Source: Streptomyces spectabilis
GTDB taxonomy: Bacteria > Actinomycetota > Actinomycetes > Streptomycetales > Streptomycetaceae
Reading direction: 5' to 3'
NCBI RefSeq assembly: GCF_008704795.1
Contig: NZ_CP023690.1
Coordinates: forward strand, 5,652,501-5,716,500
DNA: 64,000 nucleotides
This document shows positions 17,197 to 25,994 of the stretch, piece after piece (within the stretch, counting starts at the first letter, position 1; the number at the start of each line of letters is the position of its first letter). Below the pieces are notes generated by a model. It did not search any database. It saw only the letters and a program-made list of their open reading frames with translations, and had not been told where the DNA came from. Made by a program: the position numbers and the translations under genes.

Positions 17197-17583
17197 ATGG
17201 CCGTAAGGAGCAGCAGCGTCGACGCCGAGCGGATGTGCCCGCACCGCCTGGTCCTGGAGCACGTCACGAGCCGCTGGGGCGTGCTCGTCCTGATCGCGCT
17301 CGCCGAGCGCTCGTACCGCTTCAGCGAGCTGCGCCGCGCGATCGGCGGCTCCGGCGGCAGGACCGTCAGCGAGAAGATGCTGACCCAGACGCTCCAGACC
17401 CTGGAGCGCGACGGCCTGGTGCACCGCGACGCCAAGCCGGTCATCCCGCCGCGCGTCGACTACTCCCTCACGGACCTGGGACGCGAGGCGTCCGAGCAGG
17501 TCAAGGCCCTCGCCTTGTGGACGGACCGGCGCATGGACGACGTACTGAAGGCACGCGAGCGGTACGACGCGGCCCGCTCCTGA
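17197..17583 (+). CDS. HxlR-family regulator, QorR/YodB-like redox sensor
   Basis: 128 aa. The winged helix is complete: SRWGVLVLIALAE, FSELRRAIG, VSEKMLTQTLQTLERDGLV and PPRVDYSLTDLG. A single N-terminal cysteine (C14, in MCPHRLVLEHV) occupies the place of the sensing cysteine in QorR and YodB. It probably represses itself and the divergent quinone oxidoreductase gene until quinones or oxidants modify C14. Compared with the second HxlR gene (11326-11820) it lacks the long N-terminal tail. It ends at a perfect shared terminator (17599-17640). Confidence 0.9.
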   Translation: MAVRSSSVDAERMCPHRLVLEHVTSRWGVLVLIALAERSYRFSELRRAIGGSGGRTVSEKMLTQTLQTLERDGLVHRDAKPVIPPRVDYSLTDLGREASEQVKALALWTDRRMDDVLKARERYDAARS

Positions 17584-17598
17584 CAGCCGCCGCACAGA

Positions 17599-17640
17599 CG
17601 ACGGGGCCCGGTCCTGGTGGATCAGGACCGGGCCCCGTCG
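17599..17640. terminator. Bidirectional perfect 18-bp hairpin
   Basis: Arms 17599-17616 and 17623-17640 are exact reverse complements around the loop gtggat. It lies between the HxlR gene (+) and korB (-), converging on it from both sides, so it probably terminates both transcripts. There is no long T-tract. Confidence 0.8.
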
Positions 17641-17657
17641 TACGCGGGCGGTGGCGG

Positions 17658-18740
17658 CTAGCCGACGACCGTCCAGGTGTCGCCGCCGGCGAGCAGCGCC
17701 GCGAGGTCGCCCTTGCCGTGCTGCTCGATCGCCGTGTCGAGCTGATCGGCCATCAGCGTGTCGTACACCGGCCGCTCCACGCTCCGGAACACCCCGATCG
17801 GGGTGTGGTGCAGCGTGTCCGGATCGGCCAGGCGCGAGAGCGCGAAGGCGGTGGTGGGGGACGCGGCGCGGGCGTCGTGGACGAGGATGTCGCCCTCGTT
17901 CGCCGCGGTCACGGGGACGACCTTGAGGTCGCCGGTGGCCGGGTCGCGCACGACGCCCTTCGAACCGTCGACGCCGAAGCGGATCGGGGCGCCGTGCTCC
18001 AGCCGGATCACGGCCTCCTCGGCCTGCTGCTTGTCCTTGAGGACCTCGAAGGCACCGTCGTTGAAGATGTTGCAGTTCTGGTAGATCTCCACCAGGGCCG
18101 TGCCGGGGTGGTCGGCGGCCTGGCGCAGGACCTCGGTCAGGTGCTTGCGGTCGGAGTCCACCGTGCGCGCGACGAAGGAGGCCTCGGCGCCGATCGCGAG
18201 GGACACCGGGTTGAAGGGCGCGTCGAGCGAACCCATCGGCGTCGACTTGGTGACCTTCCCGACCTCGGACGTGGGGGAGTACTGGCCCTTGGTGAGGCCG
18301 TAGATCCTGTTGTTGAACAGCAGGATCTTCAGGTTCACATTGCGCCGCAGGGCGTGGATCAGGTGGTTGCCGCCGATGGAGAGCGCGTCGCCGTCACCGG
18401 TGACGACCCAGACGGACAGGTCGCGGCGCGAGGAGGCGAGGCCCGTGGCGATGGCCGGGGCGCGGCCGTGGATGGAGTGCATCCCGTACGTGTTCATGTA
18501 GTACGGGAAGCGGGAGCTGCACCCGATGCCGGAGACGAAGACGATGTTCTCCTTGGCCAGGCCGAGCTCGGGCATGAAGCCCTGGACGGCCGCCAGGACC
18601 GCGTAGTCACCGCAGCCGGGGCACCAGCGCACTTCCTGGTCGGACTTGAAGTCCTTCATGGACTGCTTGGCTTCGGCCTTGGGCACCAGCTTCAGAAGCG
18701 TCTCGGAGCCGGTGGGCCCCTCGATCGTGGTGTCAGCCAT
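17658..18740 (-). CDS. korB: 2-oxoacid:ferredoxin oxidoreductase, beta subunit
   Basis: 360 aa. The subunit binds thiamine diphosphate: GDGDALSIGGNHLIHALRR followed by NVNLKILLFNN is the TPP/Mg motif. WCPGCGDYAVL (C40, C43) and the downstream IGCSSRFP supply the [4Fe-4S] ligands. With KorA it oxidatively decarboxylates a 2-oxoacid, most likely 2-oxoglutarate, to the acyl-CoA and reduces ferredoxin. The M. tuberculosis KorAB pair is the closest known design. Its start at 18740 overlaps the korA stop by 8 nt, so subunits are made in step. The two histidine kinases, a response regulator and a truncated nuo operon are upstream. Confidence 0.9.
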   Translation of the reverse strand: MADTTIEGPTGSETLLKLVPKAEAKQSMKDFKSDQEVRWCPGCGDYAVLAAVQGFMPELGLAKENIVFVSGIGCSSRFPYYMNTYGMHSIHGRAPAIATGLASSRRDLSVWVVTGDGDALSIGGNHLIHALRRNVNLKILLFNNRIYGLTKGQYSPTSEVGKVTKSTPMGSLDAPFNPVSLAIGAEASFVARTVDSDRKHLTEVLRQAADHPGTALVEIYQNCNIFNDGAFEVLKDKQQAEEAVIRLEHGAPIRFGVDGSKGVVRDPATGDLKVVPVTAANEGDILVHDARAASPTTAFALSRLADPDTLHHTPIGVFRSVERPVYDTLMADQLDTAIEQHGKGDLAALLAGGDTWTVVG

Positions 18741-20664
18741 CGATGGCCTCCTTGAGAGCCGTGGCGAGCTGCTCGGCCTTGAACGGCATTCCGTTGACCT
18801 GGTTGTACGAGACCGCGTCCACGAGGTACTCGGCGCGGATCAGCGTGGCGAGCTGGCCGAGGTTCATCTCGGGGATCACCACCTTGTCGTAACGCTTCAG
18901 GACGTCGCCCAGGTTCCGCGGGAAGGGGTTGAGGTGGCGCAGATGGGCCTGCGCGACGCTCTGCCCCGCGGCGCGCAGCCGGCGCACGGCGGCGGTGATC
19001 GGCCCGTACGTCGAGCCCCAGCCGAGGACCAGGAGTCTCGCGTCGCCGTTCGCGTCGTCGACCTCCAGGTCCGGCACGGCGATGCCGTCGACCTTGGCCT
19101 GGCGGGTGCGGACCATGAAGTCGTGGTTGGCCGGGTCGTACGAGATGTTGCCCGTGCCGTCCTGCTTCTCGATGCCGCCGATGCGGTGCTCAAGGCCCGG
19201 GGTGCCGGGGACCGCCCACGGCCGGGCGAGGGTCTTCGGGTCCCGCAGATACGGCCAGAAGACGTCGGTGCCGTCCGGCAGGGTGTGGTTCGGCCCGGAG
19301 GCGAACTGCACGCGCAGGTCCGGCAGTTCGTCCGGCTCCGGGACGCGCCACGGCTCGGAGCCGTTGGCCAGATAGCCGTCGCTCAGCAGGAAGACGGGCG
19401 TGCGGTACGTCAGCGCGATCCGGGCCGCCTCCAGGGAGGCCTCGAAGCAGTCGGCCGGGGTGCGCGGGGCGACCACGGGCACCGGTGCCTCGCCGTTGCG
19501 GCCGTACATCGCCTGGAGCAGGTCGGCCTGCTCGGTCTTGGTGGGCAGGCCGGTGGAGGGCCCGCCGCGCTGGATGTCCACGACGACGAGCGGCAGCTCC
19601 AGGCTCACCGCGAGGCCGATCGTCTCCGACTTCAGGGCCACGCCGGGCCCGGAGGTCGTGGTCACCGCGAGCGAGCCGCCGAAAGCGGCGCCGAGGGCGG
19701 CGCCGATGCCCGCGATCTCGTCCTCGGCCTGGAAGGTGCGCACGCCGAAGTTCTTGTGCTTGCTCAGCTCGTGCAGGATGTCCGAGGCCGGGGTGATCGG
19801 GTACGAGCCCAGATACAGCGGCAGGTCGGCCTGGCGCGAGGCGGCGATCAGGCCGTAGGCGAGGGCGAGGTTGCCGGAGATGTTCCGGTAGGTGCCCGGC
19901 GGGAACGCCGTCGCCGCGGGCGCCACCTCGTAGGAGACCGCGAAGTCCTCGGTCGTCTCGCCGAAGTTCCAACCCGCGCGGAACGCGGTGATGTTGGCCT
20001 CCGCGATGTCCGGCTTCTTGGCGAACTTCGTCCGCAGGAACCGCTCGGTCCCCTCGGTGGGCCGGTGGTACATCCACGAGAGCAGCCCGAGCGCGAACAT
20101 GTTCTTGCTGCGGCCCGCGTCCTTGCGGGACAGGTCGAAGTCCTTCAGCGCCTCCACCGTGAGGGTGGTCAGCGGCACCGGGTGGACCTGGAACCCGTCG
20201 AGGGAGCCGTCCTCGAGGGGCGAGGCCTCGTACCCCACCTTCTGCATGGCCCGCTTGGTGAATTCGTCCGTGTTGACGATGATTTCGGCGCCGCGCGGCA
20301 CATCGGCGATGTTCGCCTTCAGCGCGGCCGGGTTCATCGCGACCAATACGTTCGGCGCGTCGCCCGGGGTGAGGATGTCGTGATCGGCGAAGTGCAGCTG
20401 GAAGCTGGAGACGCCCGGAAGCGTGCCGGCGGGGGCGCGGATTTCCGCGGGGAAGTTCGGCAGCGTCGACAGGTCGTTTCCGAAAGACGCCGTCTCGGAG
20501 GTGAACCGGTCACCGGTGAGCTGCATGCCGTCACCGGAGTCACCCGCGAAACGAATGATCACTCGGTCGAGACGGCGTACGTCCTTCTCGCCCGCGGGCT
20601 TGCGCTGCTCTCCGACTACGGCTTCGTCGGCCTGCTCGGCCGGGCTACTGACCTGGCTGGTCAC
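18733..20664 (-). CDS. korA: 2-oxoacid:ferredoxin oxidoreductase, fused gamma-alpha subunit
   Basis: 643 aa from GTG 20664 with AGGGAGG about 11 nt upstream. The gamma (CoA/transfer) domain comes first, starting VIIRFAGDSGDGMQLTGDRF. The alpha (pyrimidine-binding) domain follows, with YPITPASDILHEL, FQAEDEIAGIGAALGAAFG and TTTSGPGVALKSE, then the domain-VI part near the end. No ferredoxin-like delta subunit is encoded, so an external ferredoxin must accept the electrons. The fusion order is the one seen in actinobacterial KGOR. A 393-bp non-coding region upstream should hold the korAB promoter. Confidence 0.92.
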   Translation of the reverse strand: MTSQVSSPAEQADEAVVGEQRKPAGEKDVRRLDRVIIRFAGDSGDGMQLTGDRFTSETASFGNDLSTLPNFPAEIRAPAGTLPGVSSFQLHFADHDILTPGDAPNVLVAMNPAALKANIADVPRGAEIIVNTDEFTKRAMQKVGYEASPLEDGSLDGFQVHPVPLTTLTVEALKDFDLSRKDAGRSKNMFALGLLSWMYHRPTEGTERFLRTKFAKKPDIAEANITAFRAGWNFGETTEDFAVSYEVAPAATAFPPGTYRNISGNLALAYGLIAASRQADLPLYLGSYPITPASDILHELSKHKNFGVRTFQAEDEIAGIGAALGAAFGGSLAVTTTSGPGVALKSETIGLAVSLELPLVVVDIQRGGPSTGLPTKTEQADLLQAMYGRNGEAPVPVVAPRTPADCFEASLEAARIALTYRTPVFLLSDGYLANGSEPWRVPEPDELPDLRVQFASGPNHTLPDGTDVFWPYLRDPKTLARPWAVPGTPGLEHRIGGIEKQDGTGNISYDPANHDFMVRTRQAKVDGIAVPDLEVDDANGDARLLVLGWGSTYGPITAAVRRLRAAGQSVAQAHLRHLNPFPRNLGDVLKRYDKVVIPEMNLGQLATLIRAEYLVDAVSYNQVNGMPFKAEQLATALKEAIDG

Positions 20665-21057
20665 TGAACTGGACCTCCCTCGAGGCGACTGTGCGGGAGT
20701 CGCAGGCGACCTGCTCTCCCACCGCCCACCCTACGTCTGTAAGGGGTACCTTCCTGGGGCCGCTCGCATGGTGGACGCACCTTTGAGACAGCTTGATGCC
20801 CTGATTTATCACGTTCTGCCTCGCCCCCCGGCCTCTCATGAAGACGCTCTCCGCTCATCCTTTGGTTCTAGGGCGCCGGGCCTAGGACCGGCGCCTTCGT
20901 ACGGCGGGCGCTGTCCCGCTGCCGGGACGCTCCCTCCGTGGTCGGAGTACCTCGTCCAGCACCCCTGACACGGTGTCGACGCGGTGGGTGGGTGGTGAAT
21001 CCGGAAACGCCGCGGAATGGCGAAGGGCGTTCCCGGAAGGTCACCGGAAATACGGAA
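20665..21057. other. 393-bp korAB upstream region, no gene seen
   Basis: No coding frame has a plausible start and composition. It contains two stem-loops: ggcgccgg (20872-20879) with ccggcgcc (20888-20895), and gtcccg (20913-20918) with cgggac (20923-20928). The first may terminate the response-regulator transcript that enters from the right; the second is shorter. The korAB promoter must lie to their left, but no convincing -35/-10 pair stands out. Confidence 0.55.
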
Positions 21058-21729
21058 TTAGGAATTCAGGTAGGTGAGCACGGCAAGCACCCTTCGGTGA
21101 TCGCCGTCGCTCGGGGAAAGCCCGAGCTTCAGGAAGATATTGCTGACGTGCTTTTCCACGGCTCCGTCGCTGACGACGAGCTGACGGGCGATCGCCGAGT
21201 TGGTCCGCCCCTCGGCCATGAGCCCCAGGACCTCGCGCTCGCGCGGCGTGAGCCCCGTGAGGACGTCCTGCTTGCGGCTGCGCCCGAGCAGCTGTGCCAC
21301 GACCTCCGGGTCGAGCGCGGTCCCGCCCTGCGCCACCCGCACCACCGCGTCCACGAACTCGCGGACCTCCGCGACCCGGTCCTTGAGCAGATAGCCCACG
21401 CCCCGGCTCGACCCCGCGAGCAGCTCCGTCGCGTACTGCTCCTCCACGTACTGGGACAGCACGAGCACGCCGAGCCCCGGATGGTCCTTGCGCAGCTTCA
21501 CCGCCGCGCGCACCCCTTCGTCCGTGTGCGTCGGCGGCATCCGCACGTCCGCGACCACGACGTCCGGCAGCGTGTTCTGGGCCGCCAGCTCCGTGATCGT
21601 CTTGATCAGCGCCTCCGCGTCCCCGACACCCGCGACGACCTCGTGCCCGCGGTCGGTCAGCAGCCGGGTCAGCCCCTCTCTGAGCAGCACTGAATCCTCG
21701 GCGATGACCACCCGCACCTTGTCCTCCAC
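21058..21729 (-). CDS. NarL/LuxR-family response regulator
   Basis: 223 aa from GTG 21729, the start just before VRVVIAED; the frame is open to 21855 without conserved sequence. The receiver has the acidic pair E11-D12, phospho-acceptor D61 (VVVADVRMPP) and the conserved lysine in YLLKDR. The C-terminal LuxR helix-turn-helix is LTPREREVLGLMAEGRT with VSDGAVEKHVSNIF. It is the only response regulator beside two tandem histidine kinases on the same strand, so both may signal through it. The nearby korAB and nuo operons are its likely targets. Confidence 0.9.
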   Translation of the reverse strand: MEDKVRVVIAEDSVLLREGLTRLLTDRGHEVVAGVGDAEALIKTITELAAQNTLPDVVVADVRMPPTHTDEGVRAAVKLRKDHPGLGVLVLSQYVEEQYATELLAGSSRGVGYLLKDRVAEVREFVDAVVRVAQGGTALDPEVVAQLLGRSRKQDVLTGLTPREREVLGLMAEGRTNSAIARQLVVSDGAVEKHVSNIFLKLGLSPSDGDHRRVLAVLTYLNS

Positions 21730-21835
21730 GATGTTCCGGCCCCCCACAGCCTGTCCCCACCCCATTGACAGACTCCAGCATCCCAGCATCCGGACCCCCG
21801 TGGGACCGACTCCGGCCACGTCCGAAAAGGGGAGC

Positions 21836-21868
21836 GCCCCGAACGGGCAGATCAAGCCCGTCCGGGGC
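21836..21868 (-). terminator. Stem-loop between sensor kinase and response regulator
   Basis: gccccgaacgggc (21836-21848) pairs with gcccgtccggggc (21856-21868) with one mismatch. It lies 84 bp after the upstream kinase stop. Read-through into the response-regulator gene is possible, so this may be an attenuator, not a full stop. Confidence 0.55.
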
Positions 21869-21952
21869 GTGGCATTCCAGCCGCTCCGGTGTTCGAAGAC
21901 GAGGTGCGGGGGTGTCGGGGGCCGATGCGGGGGCCTCGGCGGCCGGTGCGGG

Positions 21953-23335
21953 CTAGCCGCGCCAGGGCAGCTCCGCCGTCACCAGGGTCGGCCCGCCGAC
22001 GGGGGACTCCACCACGAGGATCCCGTCCACCGCGTCCAACCGCTCGGCGAGGCCCGCGAGTCCGGAACCCGCGGTCACATCGGCCCCGCCCCGCCCGTCG
22101 TCGGACACCTGGAGCAGCAGCCGGTCCTCCACCCGCCACACGTCCACGGAGGCCCGCGCGGCGCCGCTGTGCTTGCTGATGTTCTGCAGCAGCTCGGAGA
22201 CCGTGAAGTACGCGATGCCCTCGATCGCCGCCGCGGGCCGCGAGGGCAGGTCGACCTCCACGTCCACCGGCACGGTGCACCGCGCGGCCAGGGCGGAGAG
22301 GGCCGCGTCGAGGCCCCGGTCGGTGAGGACGGCGGGGTGGATGCCCCGCGCGAGGTCGCGCAGCTCCTGGAGCGCCACCTTCACCTCGCCGTGCGCCTCG
22401 TCCACCATCCGCGCCGCCGCCTGCGGGTCCTCCAGGAGCTTCTCCTTGGCCAGGCCGAGGTCCATGGCGAGGGCGACGAGCCGTGCCTGGGCGCCGTCGT
22501 GCAGGTCCCGCTCGATGCGCCGCAGGTCCGCCGCCGCGGTGTCCACGACGACCCCCCGGTCCGACTCCAGCTCCACGACCCGCGACACCAGGCGCGAGGG
22601 ACCGAGCAGGCCGAGCACCAGGCCGCGGTCGACCGTGGTCAGGGCCCGGACGATCCAGGGCGTGACCAGCGTGACGAGGAGGCCGGTGAGCGAGGTGAGC
22701 CCGATCTCGAAGGGGTTGTCCAGATAGATGTGGTGCGTGCCGTCCCCGTAGAGCTGGATGCCGTCCTGGCCCGCGTAGGCCGGGAAGACCCAGAACCACA
22801 GCGGGTACGTGAGCATCGCCCAGCCGTACGTCCAGAAGACCACCGCCACCGCGAAGGAGAAGATCGCCCACGGCATGTGGATGAGGGCGTACACCGCGTG
22901 CCGCCAGGAGACGCCGCTCTTCAGGACGGCGCCCATCCACGCGAGGGGACCCGAGTCACGGGGCTGCAGCGGGTGTGGATCCTTCACGTCGACGCCGAGC
23001 AGCGAGCGCGCCCGCACCCGCTCCAGGGAGCCGAAGCCGCGCAGGCCGGTCAGCGCCAGGGCGAGGACGGGGATGCCGATGAACGTGATCAGCAGGCCGG
23101 CGCCGAGCGCGAGCATCGTGACCGCGAAGACAAAGCCGGTGATGCTGAGCGGCAGCGAGAGCAGCACATACACGAACTCCCGCAGGGCGCGCCCCTCGAA
23201 GGGTGCCCGCAGCCACACCGGGAGGCGGTGGCGGCGCGCGGTCACCGCTCCGTCGCCGTCGCGGTCCTCGGTCCAGCGGCCGTCGAGGTCGCTCCTCATG
23301 ACGCGTCCGTACCCCTGTCCGTAGTCCGTGGCCAT
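21953..23335 (-). CDS. NarL-type sensor histidine kinase A
   Basis: 460 aa from ATG 23335; ATG 23299 (12 residues later) is an alternative. Two hydrophobic blocks (about 55-100 and 145-230) form four or more membrane helices and a sensor region typical of the actinobacterial DUF1707-less, 'sensor domain' kinases. The HisKA_3 box has the phospho-acceptor H279 in IERDLHDGAQARLVALAM. A short HATPase_c follows (FTVSELLQNISKHSG, DDGRGGAD, GLAGLAERL). It is paralogous to the next kinase upstream; the nucleotide identity around the H box is almost perfect. It precedes the response regulator. Confidence 0.9.
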   Translation of the reverse strand: MATDYGQGYGRVMRSDLDGRWTEDRDGDGAVTARRHRLPVWLRAPFEGRALREFVYVLLSLPLSITGFVFAVTMLALGAGLLITFIGIPVLALALTGLRGFGSLERVRARSLLGVDVKDPHPLQPRDSGPLAWMGAVLKSGVSWRHAVYALIHMPWAIFSFAVAVVFWTYGWAMLTYPLWFWVFPAYAGQDGIQLYGDGTHHIYLDNPFEIGLTSLTGLLVTLVTPWIVRALTTVDRGLVLGLLGPSRLVSRVVELESDRGVVVDTAAADLRRIERDLHDGAQARLVALAMDLGLAKEKLLEDPQAAARMVDEAHGEVKVALQELRDLARGIHPAVLTDRGLDAALSALAARCTVPVDVEVDLPSRPAAAIEGIAYFTVSELLQNISKHSGAARASVDVWRVEDRLLLQVSDDGRGGADVTAGSGLAGLAERLDAVDGILVVESPVGGPTLVTAELPWRG

Positions 23336-23542
23336 CGCTGTCGTCCGTTCTGCTCGTCCCGCCCGGTTCCCGGCCCTCCGTGACCGGCGCGGGCTACCTC
23401 TTCTCGTACCTCCAGAGTGCGCTCCGGGGCGTGCGGCGGACCATGGAGCGCGTCGGCGTCTTCGGCCGGGGGTTTTCCCTACCCTCCGGGGGGATGTGGG
23501 CCCCGTCCGCGAAGGGGCGTGCCCGGGCGCGCCGCGCGTGCC

Positions 23543-24724
23543 TCACTGGGTCCGGTCCCGCCACGGCAGCTCCGCCGTGATCGTCGTCGGGCCGCCCTGC
23601 GGCGAGTCGATGACGAACAGGCCGTCGACCGCGCCGAGCCGCTCCGAGAGGCCCGCCATGCCCGTGCCGCCGTCCAGGCTGGCCCCGCCGCGCCCGTCGT
23701 CCCGCACCTGGATCAGCAGCCGCTGGTCCGAGCGCCACACCTCGACGCTCGCCGTGCGGGCTCCGCTGTGCTTGGACACGTTCTGCAGGAGCTCGGAGAC
23801 CGTGAAGTAGGCGATGCCCTCGATGGCCGCCGCGGGCCGCGAGGGCAGGTCGGCGGTCACCTTCACCGGCACCGTGCACCGGGCCGACACCGAGGACAGC
23901 GCCGCGCTGAGGCCGCGGTCGGTGAGGACGGCGGGGTGGATGCCCCGGGCCAGGTCGCGCAGCTCCTGGAGGGCGAGCTTCACCTCGCCGTGCGCCTCGT
24001 CCACCATCGCCGCCGCCGCGTCCGGGTCCTCCAGGAGCTTCTCCTTGGCGAGGCCGAGACCCATGGCGAGGGCGACGAGCCGTGCCTGGGCGCCGTCGTG
24101 CAGGTCCCGCTCGATGCGCCGCAGGTCCGCCGCCGCGGTGTCCACGACGACACCCCGGTCCGACTCCAGCTCCGCGATGCGCCGCTCCAGCTCGTCCGAC
24201 GGCGAGAGCAGTCCGCGGGCCATCGCCCGGTCGGCGTTGGCGAGCGCCCGCACGACGAACGGCAGCACCGGCCACAGCACGAACAGGCCGCACAGGGTCA
24301 GCGTGAACGTCGCGATGCCCCACGGCAGACGTATGAAGCCGTACAGCACCGCTCGCCAGCCCACCGGGTCCTTCAGCGTCGACCACAGCCAGGTGAGCAC
24401 CCCGCCGCCGCGCCGCGATCTCAACGGCATGGGGCTCGGCTCGTCGATGTGCACCCCGAGCAGCGTCCGCGCCCGCGCGCGCTCGAACTTGCCGAAGAGC
24501 CGCGCCCCGTACAGCGCGAGCGCGAGCAGCGGCAGACCGATGACCGTGAACGACAGGAATCCGCCGATGAACCCCGCCGTCACCACGTATGTGAAACCGA
24601 CCAGACCCGCCGGGAGGTTCACCAGAAGGTGCAGGATCTCTTTCCAGGTGTGCGCGTCGTACGCGAACCGGGCAGGCGGCAGTGGCTCCGGCGTGGCCTG
24701 CGAAGACGTGGGACGTGGGGTCAT
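23543..24724 (-). CDS. NarL-type sensor histidine kinase B
   Basis: 393 aa from ATG 24724; an upstream in-frame GTG at 24799 adds 25 residues without conserved sequence. It has the same architecture as kinase A, with membrane blocks about residues 40-75 and 125-165, H209 in IERDLHDGAQARLVALAM, N box SELLQNVSKHSG and G boxes DDGRGGAS and GMAGLSERL. The first extracytoplasmic segment differs from kinase A, so it may sense something else. It is separated from kinase A by 207 bp and is divergent from nuoA, with a repeated 15-mer in the shared region. Confidence 0.9.
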   Translation of the reverse strand: MTPRPTSSQATPEPLPPARFAYDAHTWKEILHLLVNLPAGLVGFTYVVTAGFIGGFLSFTVIGLPLLALALYGARLFGKFERARARTLLGVHIDEPSPMPLRSRRGGGVLTWLWSTLKDPVGWRAVLYGFIRLPWGIATFTLTLCGLFVLWPVLPFVVRALANADRAMARGLLSPSDELERRIAELESDRGVVVDTAAADLRRIERDLHDGAQARLVALAMGLGLAKEKLLEDPDAAAAMVDEAHGEVKLALQELRDLARGIHPAVLTDRGLSAALSSVSARCTVPVKVTADLPSRPAAAIEGIAYFTVSELLQNVSKHSGARTASVEVWRSDQRLLIQVRDDGRGGASLDGGTGMAGLSERLGAVDGLFVIDSPQGGPTTITAELPWRDRTQ

Positions 24725-24799
24725 ATGAGTAAGAGTGCCCGGAGCGCGGTCCCGCGCGCCATGAGGGGGACCGCCGAACCGAACTGTGGATAACCCCAC

Positions 24800-24837
24800 C
24801 AGATCGATCCGGTGTGCCCGCGCAGATCGATCCGGTG
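24800..24837. promoter_or_regulatory. Direct repeat CAGATCGATCCGGTG, candidate activator/repressor site
   Basis: The 15-mer occurs at 24800-24814 and 24823-24837, a 23-bp period (about two helical turns), so two proteins could bind the same face of DNA. It lies between the histidine kinase B start (24724) and nuoA (24973). The response regulator encoded at 21058-21729 is one candidate ligand. Confidence 0.55.
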
Positions 24838-24884
24838 GATCCGGCCGATGACGGGTCCGCGACGAACCGGTCCGTGACGGTCTG

Positions 24885-24913
24885 CTTACCTCGCCTTTAG
24901 CAGGCCCTAGACT
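24885..24913 (+). promoter_or_regulatory. Candidate promoter of the nuo operon
   Basis: A TAGACT -10 hexamer (24908-24913) agrees well with the Streptomyces vegetative consensus TAGRRT. The sequence 17 bp upstream (CTTACC, 24885-24890) is a poor -35, which would fit a promoter needing an activator. nuoA starts 59 bp downstream. Confidence 0.4.
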
Positions 24914-24972
24914 CCCGTGCGTACAGATCGTCGAACAGGCGAGACGCGGAGTGCAGGGAGCGAGGGGCTGAC

Positions 24973-25365
24973 GTGCCAGGGACGACGTACGTCGCGGCGA
25001 GCTACTACGAGTCGTACTCCGTCGTCGGACTGCTCGCCGTGGTCGGCGTGCTGTTCGTCGCCGTCGCCTTCGGAGCCGGGCGGCTGCTGCGGCCCGTCGT
25101 GCCGACCCCCGAGAAGCTCCTCACGTACGAGTGCGGCGTGGACCCGGTCGGCGAGGGCTGGGCGCACACCCAGGTGCGCTACTACGTGTACGCCTTCCTC
25201 TACGTGATCTTCGCCGTCGACTCGATCTTCCTCTTCCCGTGGGCGACGGTCTTCGCCGAGTCCGGCTACGGCGCGACGACCCTCGTCGAGATGTTCATCT
25301 TCCTCGGCTTCCTCGCCGTGGGACTGCTGTACGCCTACAAGAAGGGCGTCCTCACATGGACGTGA
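24973..25365 (+). CDS. nuoA: NADH-quinone oxidoreductase subunit A
   Basis: 130 aa from GTG 24973, with a purine-rich site (gagggg) upstream. Three transmembrane helices are visible (about 17-38, 66-93 and 100-120). The conserved loop [16 protein letters not shown] and the helix [21 protein letters not shown] identify NuoA. It is the first of ten coupled nuo genes and anchors the junction between membrane and peripheral arms. It overlaps nuoB by 10 nt. Confidence 0.95.
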   Translation: MPGTTYVAASYYESYSVVGLLAVVGVLFVAVAFGAGRLLRPVVPTPEKLLTYECGVDPVGEGWAHTQVRYYVYAFLYVIFAVDSIFLFPWATVFAESGYGATTLVEMFIFLGFLAVGLLYAYKKGVLTWT

Positions 25366-25994
25366 ACCAGGAGCCTGCGGGGCCGCCCGAGCCCGTGCTC
25401 CTCCCGGAGCCGAAGAAGCTGGGCGTCCTGTCCCGGCTCGCCCCCGAGCCGATGAAGGTGGTCCTGAACTGGGGCCGCCGCTACAGCCTGTGGGTCTTCA
25501 ACTTCGGGCTCGCCTGCTGCGCCATCGAGTTCATCGCGGCCTCCATGGCCCGCCACGACTTCATCCGGCTCGGCGTCATCCCGTTCGCACCGGGCCCGCG
25601 CCAGGCCGACCTGATGGTCGTGTCCGGCACGGTCACGGACAAGATGGCGCCCGCCGTGAAGCGCCTGTACGAGCAGATGCCCGAGCCCAAGTACGTCATC
25701 TCCTTCGGCGCCTGCTCCAACTGCGGCGGCCCGTACTGGGACTCGTACTCCGTCACCAAGGGCGTCGACCAGATCATCCCCGTCGACGTCTACGTCCCCG
25801 GCTGCCCGCCCCGGCCCGAGGCGCTGCTCCAGGGCATCCTCAAGCTCCAGGAGAAGATCGCGCGGGAGTCGCTCAGCGAGCGGTACGGCGGCAACGGGGC
25901 GCGGCCTTCCACGGCCGCGCTGCGCAGCGACCTGGTGGCACCGCCCGCGCCCTCGGTACCGTCCGCGCCCTCGGTACAGGAGGACGGCAGATGA
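25356..25994 (+). CDS. nuoB: NADH-quinone oxidoreductase subunit B
   Basis: 212 aa from ATG 25356. The N2 [4Fe-4S] ligands are all present: C54-C55 (GLACCAIEF), C120 (GACSNCGG) and C150 ([12 protein letters not shown]). This subunit hands electrons to quinone. The N-terminal 30 residues and a C-terminal Ala/Ser/Pro tail of about 35 residues are longer than in E. coli NuoB. The stop overlaps nuoC (ATGA). Its functional partner NuoD is not encoded in the operon. Confidence 0.95.
   Translation: MDVNQEPAGPPEPVLLPEPKKLGVLSRLAPEPMKVVLNWGRRYSLWVFNFGLACCAIEFIAASMARHDFIRLGVIPFAPGPRQADLMVVSGTVTDKMAPAVKRLYEQMPEPKYVISFGACSNCGGPYWDSYSVTKGVDQIIPVDVYVPGCPPRPEALLQGILKLQEKIARESLSERYGGNGARPSTAALRSDLVAPPAPSVPSAPSVQEDGR

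Noticed and set aside
20665..21057. Possible small gene upstream of korA
   Set aside because: Frames are short, lack ribosome sites and have G/C-driven composition; stem-loops explain the structure better.
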